Source: Gemmatimonadales bacterium (GTDB lineage: Bacteria > Gemmatimonadota > Gemmatimonadetes > Gemmatimonadales > GWC2-71-9). From it: a DNA stretch of 33,966 nucleotides. This document shows, piece by piece, positions 30,006 to 33,966 of this stretch. Where the stretch lies: NCBI GenBank assembly GCA_025928645.1, contig JAICJD010000017.1, positions 1-33,966 of the forward strand. Reading direction: 5' to 3'. A model generated the notes under the pieces. The model was not told where the DNA came from. It did no database searches and saw only the letters and a list, made by a program, of their open reading frames with translations. How positions within the stretch are numbered: the first letter of the stretch is position 1; every line of letters begins with the position of its first letter. Made by a program: the position numbers and the translations under genes.

Positions 30006-30460
30006 GCGGGCGCCTCGAAGGGATCTGGATCAAGCGCGCCCACCGCGGTCCCATGAACGCCGCGGAGCGGGGCACGCTGGTTGCCGGACGCGGGCTGGTG
30101 GGCAATGCCGACCAGGGCCGCCGGCGTCAGGTGACCATCATCGAGCGCGAGGTCTGGGCCCGGCTCATGCGCGAGCTGCGCGCCGATGCGGCCCCGTCCG
30201 CGCGCCGGGCCAACCTCATGATCAGCGGCGTGAGCCTGGCCGGCCGGCGGAACGCGGTGCTGCTGATCGGCGGGTGCCGGGTGCGGGTCCTGGGCGAGAC
30301 GAGGCCGTGCGAGCGGATGGATGAGGCGCTGCCGGGGCTGCGCGAGGCGATGAAAACCGGCTGGGGCGGCGGGAGCTTCGGGGAAGTGCTCGACGACGGC
30401 GAGATTGCCGTGGGGATGGCGGTCCGCTGGGTGGAAAACGACGGCGGCCGGCCCGAGTGA
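30002..30460 (+). CDS. MOSC domain protein
   Basis: A 152-residue MOSC (molybdenum cofactor sulfurase C-terminal) domain protein. Family features are the WIKRAHRGPMNAAERGTLVAGRGLVGNAD opening (split blocks WIKRAHRGPM and GRGLVGNAD), RRRQVTIIEREVW, and GETRPCERM with the conserved Cys103 that carries the labile sulfur. Bacterial MOSC proteins act with molybdenum cofactor or as hydroxylaminopurine-detoxifying reductases. The GTG overlaps the previous stop by 4 nt. It converges with cspA across a shared hairpin. Confidence 0.88.
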   Translation: MSGRLEGIWIKRAHRGPMNAAERGTLVAGRGLVGNADQGRRRQVTIIEREVWARLMRELRADAAPSARRANLMISGVSLAGRRNAVLLIGGCRVRVLGETRPCERMDEALPGLREAMKTGWGGGSFGEVLDDGEIAVGMAVRWVENDGGRPE

Positions 30461-30477
30461 CCTCGAGCCGGCCGCCG
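30442..30477. terminator. Hairpin between convergent MOSC and cspA genes
   Basis: CGGCGGCCGGC (30442-30452) and GCCGGCCGCCG (30467-30477) form a perfect 11-bp stem with a 14-nt loop. It straddles the MOSC stop and lies 15 nt beyond the cspA stop on the minus strand, so it is well placed for both. No T-run follows. Confidence 0.55.
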
Positions 30478-30492
30478 CGTTACGCGCGGTCG

Positions 30493-30705
30493 TTATCGTC
30501 CGAGCTTCACGACGTTCTCCGCGGCGGGACCCTTCTGGCCCTGAACCACGTCGAACTCGACCCGCTCGCCCTCGGCGAGGGTCTTGAAACCCTGACCCTG
30601 GATCGCCGAGTGATGGACGAAGCAGTCCTTCTGGCCGCCTTCGGGCGTGATGAAGCCGAAGCCCTTGGCGTCGTTGAACCACTTGACCGTGCCGGTGGTG
30701 CGCAT
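30493..30705 (-). CDS. cspA: Cold shock protein
   Basis: A 70-residue CspA-family protein, an OB-fold single-stranded nucleic-acid chaperone. Both RNA-binding motifs are present: RNP1 KGFGFIT (14-20) and RNP2 CFVHHSAI (28-35); the start [19 protein letters not shown] is highly typical. The ribosome site is AGGAG on the minus strand. No nearby TAnnTTG box sits immediately upstream; the nearest on this strand is at 30911-30917, beyond an intrinsic terminator, so a long leader is possible. Confidence 0.97.
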   Translation of the reverse strand: MRTTGTVKWFNDAKGFGFITPEGGQKDCFVHHSAIQGQGFKTLAEGERVEFDVVQGQKGPAAENVVKLGR

Positions 30706-30798
30706 TGTTCCTACTCCTTGCTATGCTGTAATCGGAGTTCGGTCATGCCGCACCTACCCGACTACGCGATGTGCGTGACGTCGCCCTCACGCCGGGCC

Positions 30799-30814
30799 GC
30801 TGCCGGTCGGCAGC
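30799..30814 (-). other. Small perfect hairpin in the cspA leader
   Basis: GCTGCC and GGCAGC (6-bp stem) flank a 4-nt loop, lying just downstream (minus strand) of the T-run of the intrinsic terminator and about 95 nt before the cspA ATG. It could be part of a structured cold-shock leader. Confidence 0.35.
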
Positions 30815-30815
30815 A

Positions 30816-30853
30816 CAAACAAAAAGGGAGCCGGCGCGAACTCCGCCAGCTCC
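30816..30853 (-). terminator. Intrinsic terminator on the minus strand
   Basis: On the minus strand, GGAGCTGGCG pairs with CGCCGGCTCC (10 bp, one G-U pair; plus-strand positions 30844-30853 and 30827-30836) around a 7-nt loop, and CTTTTTGTTTG follows directly. In the plus-strand transcript the G-U position would be a C-A mismatch and there is no T-run, so it works in the minus direction. It is the best terminator in the window. No minus-strand protein gene lies immediately upstream. Confidence 0.8.
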
Positions 30854-30905
30854 TCGTGTCCTGTCCTGGAACCTTGGCTACGCCGCCCGCCTATGCGGCG
30901 GAAGT
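30821..30905 (-). ncRNA. Candidate small RNA or attenuated leader upstream of cspA
   Basis: Between a TAnnTTG box and an intrinsic terminator on the minus strand there are about 85 nt with no start codon in a useful frame. The segment can fold: CCGCC-GCATA-GGCGG near its 5' end, then the terminator stem near the 3' end. It could be a free small RNA, or the start of a roughly 200-nt cspA leader controlled by termination. The ends are estimates. Confidence 0.45.
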
Positions 30906-30910
30906 GCGCG

Positions 30911-30917
30911 CAAGATA
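30911..30917 (-). promoter_or_regulatory. TAnnTTG promoter-like element (TATCTTG)
   Basis: Read on the minus strand the bases are TATCTTG, matching the element found upstream of other genes. A start of transcription is expected at about 30903-30906, giving either a short RNA ending at 30821 or a leader reaching cspA. GACGGC-GCTCG-GCCGTC, an inverted repeat just upstream, could be a binding site. Confidence 0.45.
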
Positions 30918-30963
30918 GACGGCCGAGCGCCGTCTCGCAAGTCCCTTCACCCGGAGTCCGCCA

Positions 30964-31506
30964 ATGCCTACGAGCGCACCGCGCGCCCGCATCGCCCCTC
31001 CCGGCCCGGATGAGTACGGGGCCAGCTATGCCGACTACGTCAGCCGGGTGCCGGCCGGAACGGACATTCTCGACCTGCTCGAGCGCCAGCGCGAGAGCAC
31101 GCTCGCCCGCATCGGCAAGGTGCCCGAGTCGCGAGGCGCGTACCGCTACGCGCCGGGCAAGTGGAGCATCAAAGAGGTGGTGCTTCACGTGAGCGACACC
31201 GAGCGCATCATGGCTTACCGGGCGCTCCGCGTCGGGCGGGGCGACGGGACGCCGTTGCCGGGGTTCGACGAGAACGTCTACGCCCCCGCATCCGGCGCGG
31301 ACGCCGTTCCGCTGGCGGAGCTGGCGCAGGCGCTGAGCGACGTGCGCCGCACGACGCTCGCGCTGTTGCGCCATCTGCCGCCCGAGGCGTGGACCCGCCG
31401 AGGCACGGCCAGCGGAGCGCCGGTGAGCGTCCGCGCGCTGGCCTGGATCATCGCGGGGCACGAGCACCACCACGTCGAGGTGCTCGCCGAGCGCTACGGA
31501 CTCTGA
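30964..31506 (+). CDS. DinB family protein
   Basis: A 180-residue DinB/YfiT-like four-helix protein. The metal triad is visible: H75 in VVLHVSDTER, and H166 and H170 in GHEHHHVEVL near the C-terminus. YAPGKWSIKEVVLHVSDTERI is the standard DinB block. Members are metal-dependent thiol transferases or of unknown role. GGAG precedes the ATG at 7 nt. The 258-nt gap before it contains the minus-strand RNA features described above. Confidence 0.9.
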   Translation: MPTSAPRARIAPPGPDEYGASYADYVSRVPAGTDILDLLERQRESTLARIGKVPESRGAYRYAPGKWSIKEVVLHVSDTERIMAYRALRVGRGDGTPLPGFDENVYAPASGADAVPLAELAQALSDVRRTTLALLRHLPPEAWTRRGTASGAPVSVRALAWIIAGHEHHHVEVLAERYGL

Positions 31507-31517
31507 GCCCGCACATC

Positions 31518-31679
31518 GTGGACGAATACGAGTTCGAGAGCCTCGCCGATTTCGAGGCCGCGCTCGCCGGCATGGGCGGCGCGCAGTTCAAGCGTCATTC
31601 GGACGCGCTCGCTCCCCTCATCGTGCCGGGGTCGCAGCGCTGGGTCGTGTATCGCGTCCTGGAGGAGCGCCGGGGGTGA
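31518..31679 (+). CDS. Small protein, unknown
   Basis: A 53-residue acidic protein: VDEYEFESLADFEAALAGMG, then GAQFKRHSDALAPLI and QRWVVYRVLEER. It resembles a short ferredoxin-like half-domain with an alternating strand-helix pattern. GTG at 31518 is the only sensible start; no strong ribosome site is seen. The stop overlaps the acetyltransferase start by 4 nt, and third positions are G/C-rich. I do not know its family. Confidence 0.68.
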   Translation: MDEYEFESLADFEAALAGMGGAQFKRHSDALAPLIVPGSQRWVVYRVLEERRG

Positions 31680-32206
31680 CCGCCGCCGTCCGCCCGGCCG
31701 GTGTGGCCGACGCGCCGTGGCTCGCCGCGCTCGCCGAGCGCACCTTTCGCGAGACCTACGCCGCCGAGAACACGCCCGAGAACATGGAACGCTACGTCGC
31801 GGTGCACTTCGGCGCGGCCCGGCAGGCCCGCGAGCTGGCGGATCCAGCGCGGTTGACGCTGGTCGCCGAGCTCGACGGTCACGCGGCCGGCTACGCGCAG
31901 CTCCTCTGGTCTCCGGCGCCGCCGTGCGTCGCCGGTGAGGCTCCCATCGAGGTCGCCCGGTTCTACGTGGACCGTCCGTGGCACGGCCGCGGCGTGGCGC
32001 AGTCGCTCATGGCGGGCCTGCTCGAGCGCGCGTCGGGAGTGGAGGCCCGCACCGCCTGGCTGGGAGTGTGGGAGCGGAATCCGCGCGCCATCGCGTTTTA
32101 TCGCAAGTCTGGATTCGTCGAGGTCGGGGTCCATGAGTTTCTGCTGGGAACCGACCGCCAGCGCGACCTCGTGCTCGCGCGGCCGCTGCCGTCTCGGCAT
32201 GGCTGA
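31676..32206 (+). CDS. GNAT family N-acetyltransferase
   Basis: A 176-residue GNAT enzyme. RPAGVADAPWLAALAERTFRETYA is the typical opening of a subgroup acting on small amines, followed by VEVARFYVDRPWHGRGVAQSLM with the acetyl-CoA loop HGRGVA, AWLGVWERNPRAIAFYRKSGF (strong GNAT C-terminal block) and a last FLLGTDRQRDLVL strand. The GTG overlaps the previous stop by 4 nt. The stop overlaps the next acetyltransferase start by 8 nt. Confidence 0.91.
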   Translation: MTAAVRPAGVADAPWLAALAERTFRETYAAENTPENMERYVAVHFGAARQARELADPARLTLVAELDGHAAGYAQLLWSPAPPCVAGEAPIEVARFYVDRPWHGRGVAQSLMAGLLERASGVEARTAWLGVWERNPRAIAFYRKSGFVEVGVHEFLLGTDRQRDLVLARPLPSRHG

Positions 32207-32657
32207 CCGGGTCCGGCGTGCCGGGCCGGCCGACGCGGACGCGGTTGCGCCGCTGTTCGATGCCTACCGCGGGTTCTACGGGCGTCCGTCCGATCCAGCG
32301 CTCGCGCGCCGGTTCGTGGCGGAGCGGCTCGAGCGCGGCGAATCGGTGATCTTCGTGGCCGAGCGCGATGAACGCCCCATCGGCTTCGTGCAGCTCTATC
32401 CGGTCTTCTCCAGCACCGCGGCCCGCCCGGGGCGGCTCTGGCTGCTCAACGATCTCTACGTGGCGCCCGAGGCACGGGGCCGCGGCGCCGCGCGCGCGCT
32501 GATGGCGGTGGCCCGGCGGCTGGCCGAGGAGACCGGCGCCTGCGGCCTCGAGCTTGCGACCGGCCGGACCAACGCGGCGGCGCAGCGCCTCTACCGATCG
32601 CTCGGGTGGCGGGAGGACGACGCGTTCCTCCACTTCGAGCTGCACCTCGACTCATGA
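32199..32657 (+). CDS. GNAT family N-acetyltransferase
   Basis: A 152-residue GNAT enzyme. RRAGPADADAVAPLFDAYRGFYG opens it; LWLLNDLYVAPEARGRGAARALM contains the acetyl-CoA loop RGRGAA, and GRTNAAAQRLYRSLGWREDDAFLHFEL is the C-terminal GNAT block. The ATG overlaps the previous gene by 8 nt. It is one of a tandem pair, but the two proteins are different subgroups. The substrate is unknown. Confidence 0.91.
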   Translation: MADRVRRAGPADADAVAPLFDAYRGFYGRPSDPALARRFVAERLERGESVIFVAERDERPIGFVQLYPVFSSTAARPGRLWLLNDLYVAPEARGRGAARALMAVARRLAEETGACGLELATGRTNAAAQRLYRSLGWREDDAFLHFELHLDS

Positions 32658-32950
32658 GCCGGGCCGCGCTGCTCGCCGCGTTCGACGAGACGATCGCCGC
32701 CGTTCGGCGGCTCCAGGCCGGCGCGCTCCGCACGACCGAGGGCGAAGGTGCGGGCGGCGAGCTGGCCCGCCTGCTCGGGGAGCTCGAGGCGCAGCGGGCC
32801 GAAGCGGCGGCCGGGCAGGGGTTCGACGCGGAGTGGGCCCGGCGCACTGTGCGCTGGGTCGCCGGCTGGCTGCCCGACGGGGAGCTGCCACTGCTGGCCC
32901 GGCTGGGCGCGATCGTGCGCGCGGCGGCGGAAGCCCCGGACGCGCCCTAG
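32654..32950 (+). CDS. Helical protein, unknown
   Basis: A 98-residue, Ala/Arg/Glu-rich protein that is predicted mainly helical: LLAAFDETIAAVRRLQAGALR, ELARLLGELEAQRAEAAAGQG, then RTVRWVAGWLPDGELPLLARLGAIVRAA. Not a clear coiled coil, no membrane segment, no family I recognise. The ATG overlaps the acetyltransferase stop by 4 nt, which supports a real gene. Confidence 0.65.
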   Translation: MSRAALLAAFDETIAAVRRLQAGALRTTEGEGAGGELARLLGELEAQRAEAAAGQGFDAEWARRTVRWVAGWLPDGELPLLARLGAIVRAAAEAPDAP

Positions 32951-32970
32951 GGGGCGTGGCCGGCGCGCGC

Positions 32971-32976
32971 TATACT
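32971..32976 (+). promoter_or_regulatory. TATACT -10 element
   Basis: TATACT lies 6 nt before the ATG of the carbonic anhydrase gene, in otherwise GC-rich DNA. With normal spacing the first transcribed base would be at or next to the A of the ATG, so the message may be leaderless. No clear -35 hexamer is seen 17 bp upstream. Confidence 0.55.
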
Positions 32977-32982
32977 CCCCCC

Positions 32983-33666
32983 ATGACCGTGCCGTCTTCC
33001 GCTTCCGACCGCGACCTTGGCGACCTGTTCGCGCGCAACCGCGCCTGGGCCGCCGCGGTCCAGCAGCGCGAGTCCGACTTCTTTCAGCGGCTCGCCAAGC
33101 AGCAGAACCCGCGCTACTTCTGGATCGGCTGCTCCGACAGCCGGGTGCCGGCGAACGAGATCGTCGGGCTCCTGCCCGGCGAGATGTTCGTGCATCGGAA
33201 CGTCGCGAACATCGTGGTGCACACCGACCTCAACTGCCTCTCAGTGCTCCAGTACGCCGTGGACGTGCTCGAGGTGGATCACGTGATGGTGGTGGGGCAC
33301 TACGGCTGCGGCGGCGTGCGCGCGGCGTGGGACGGGCGGCCGCTCGGCCTCATCGACAACTGGCTCCGTCATGTGCAGGACGTCGCCGCCACGCACGCCG
33401 ACGAGCTTCGCGGCCTCGCCGATACGTCCGCGCTGTACGATCGGCTGTGCGAGCTCAACGTGGTGGAGCAGGCGGTGCACGTCTGCCGCACGACCATTGT
33501 GCAGGACGCCTGGCGCCGGGGCCGCGACGTCACGGTGCACACCTGGGTGTACGGACTCCGCGACGGCCTGCTCCGCGACCTCGGCTTCGCCGCGGCGGCG
33601 CCCGGGCAGGTGGCCGAGCACTACGCACGCGCGGTGGCGCGGGGCTTCACCCCGCGTCCGGGCTGA
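32983..33666 (+). CDS. can: Beta carbonic anhydrase, Can type
   Basis: A 227-residue beta-class carbonic anhydrase, catalysing CO2 hydration. Zinc ligands are C50, H106 and C109; the D52/R54 dyad is in CSDSR (50-54) and the second motif is HYGCGG (106-111). HRNVANIVVHTDLNCLSVLQYAVDVL is very close to Escherichia coli Can. Residues corresponding to the allosteric bicarbonate site (Trp47, Arg72, Tyr190) are present, so it is a type II enzyme switching with bicarbonate and pH. TATACT just upstream suggests a leaderless message. Length is normal. Confidence 0.96.
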   Translation: MTVPSSASDRDLGDLFARNRAWAAAVQQRESDFFQRLAKQQNPRYFWIGCSDSRVPANEIVGLLPGEMFVHRNVANIVVHTDLNCLSVLQYAVDVLEVDHVMVVGHYGCGGVRAAWDGRPLGLIDNWLRHVQDVAATHADELRGLADTSALYDRLCELNVVEQAVHVCRTTIVQDAWRRGRDVTVHTWVYGLRDGLLRDLGFAAAAPGQVAEHYARAVARGFTPRPG

Positions 33667-33670
33667 GCCA

Positions 33671-33966
33671 GTGGACCTGGTCGAGGCGTCGACCGAGCGC
33701 ACCACGGCCGCCACCGACGCGCTGATCGCGCTCGCGGCCATCGCCGCCATCGTGGCGATCCGACGCCGCACCGATCCATCCTTCGCCCGTGCCGTCTGGC
33801 TGTCGGCGCTCGGCGCCACCGCGGCGGCGTCGGCGCTTGGCGCCGTGGCCCATGGCATCGCCCTTCGAAACGGGGTGCGCGACCTGCTCTGGCAGCCGCT
33901 CTACGTCGCGCTCGGCGCCACCATGGCGCTGTTCGTGGTCGGCGCGGTGAACGACTGGCGGGGGGC
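33671..33966 (+). CDS. Membrane protein, DUF6962-like (3' end outside)
   Basis: The first 98 residues of a membrane protein cut by the window end. GTG starts 4 nt after the carbonic anhydrase stop. EASTERTTAATDALIALAAIAAIVAIR forms the first helix, AVWLSALGATAAASALGAVAHG the second, and RDLLWQPLYVALGATMALFVVGAV the third. The TTAATDALIAL opening with a later AHG and LLWQPLY pattern resembles DUF6962. Function unknown; only partial evidence is available. Confidence 0.72.
   Translation, partial: MDLVEASTERTTAATDALIALAAIAAIVAIRRRTDPSFARAVWLSALGATAAASALGAVAHGIALRNGVRDLLWQPLYVALGATMALFVVGAVNDWRG

Noticed and set aside
30854-30920. TAGCCAAGG in the cspA-dinB gap as part of an SRP RNA or tRNA
   Set aside because: The rest of the SRP RNA consensus (GGAAGGAAGCAGC) and any tRNA cloverleaf with T-loop are absent.
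1-33966. Mobile elements, CRISPR arrays or a defence island
   Set aside because: No transposase, integrase, terminal repeats, direct-repeat arrays, nuclease-helicase pairs or toxin-antitoxin pairs could be found by reading both strands.

Overview
The window is a very GC-rich (around 70 percent by eye), gene-dense bacterial chromosome segment with strong G/C preference at third codon positions. Several things suggest a member of Gemmatimonadota or a close relative in the FCB/Acidobacteriota sphere: an 815-residue duplicated MacB/FtsX permease of the ADOP type with no ATPase beside it, a second divergent permease of the same kind, many small lipoproteins with clear lipoboxes, and upstream TAnnTTG elements that resemble the Bacteroidetes-type -7 box. 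The phylum is an inference; no rRNA or marker gene is present. I count about 55 convincing protein genes, two broken genes, no tRNA or rRNA, no insertion sequence, no integrase and no CRISPR array.

Layout. 57-2711: a coupled run of small enzymes (Cdd1-type helix-hairpin-helix protein, two GNAT acetyltransferases, DUF1330, flavin reductase, Mug-type uracil/mismatch glycosylase). 2833-7020: HD hydrolase, MarC membrane protein, DUF6968-like protein, glycolipid-binding-like protein, two small exported proteins, a GNAT, and a ClpP-like protease whose catalytic Asp is Asn. 7026-11476: SRPBCC protein, DUF488, membrane protein with a possible coupled leader peptide, lipoproteins, a DinB remnant, SnoaL-like protein, phosphonatase-like HAD hydrolase, OsmC. 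11588-16734: exported DUF6265-like protein, thioesterase, two RimJ-type GNATs, YbjQ, membrane protein, GlcG/HbpS-like protein, an eight-cysteine DUF1272 protein, an exported serine hydrolase. 16761-20824: monooxygenase-like protein, ADOP permease, small disordered protein, lone receiver protein, HExxH lipoprotein. 20947-25570: amino-acid permease, lipoprotein with an abnormal C-terminus, small protein, second permease lacking its first extracytoplasmic domain, a frameshifted small gene, a four-helix membrane protein. 25641-28192: DUF3072, RidA-like lipoprotein, small conserved protein, second serine hydrolase. 28189-30460: a tightly overlapping unknown-methyltransferase-cupin-TM protein-MOSC unit. 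30493-33966: cold shock gene with an unusual upstream region, DinB, small protein, two GNATs, helical protein, beta carbonic anhydrase, and the start of a DUF6962-like membrane protein.

How it works together. Most genes are accessory enzymes of detoxification, acetyl transfer, repair or envelope function, not one pathway. Genes are packed head to tail, with fifteen 4-nt ATGA/GTGA stop-start overlaps, so translational coupling looks pervasive. No recognisable defence or biosynthetic system is present. The most promising undescribed element is the cspA-dinB intergenic region: on the minus strand it carries a TAnnTTG promoter-like box, roughly 85 nt of structured sequence and a textbook intrinsic terminator, with cspA downstream. 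This could be a small RNA or an attenuated cold-shock leader. Other points are the Asn-triad ClpP-like protein, the lipoprotein-form RidA, the reduced ADOP permease with a CxxC, a CRP/FNR-like site, a DinB gene fragment and a frameshifted small ORF.
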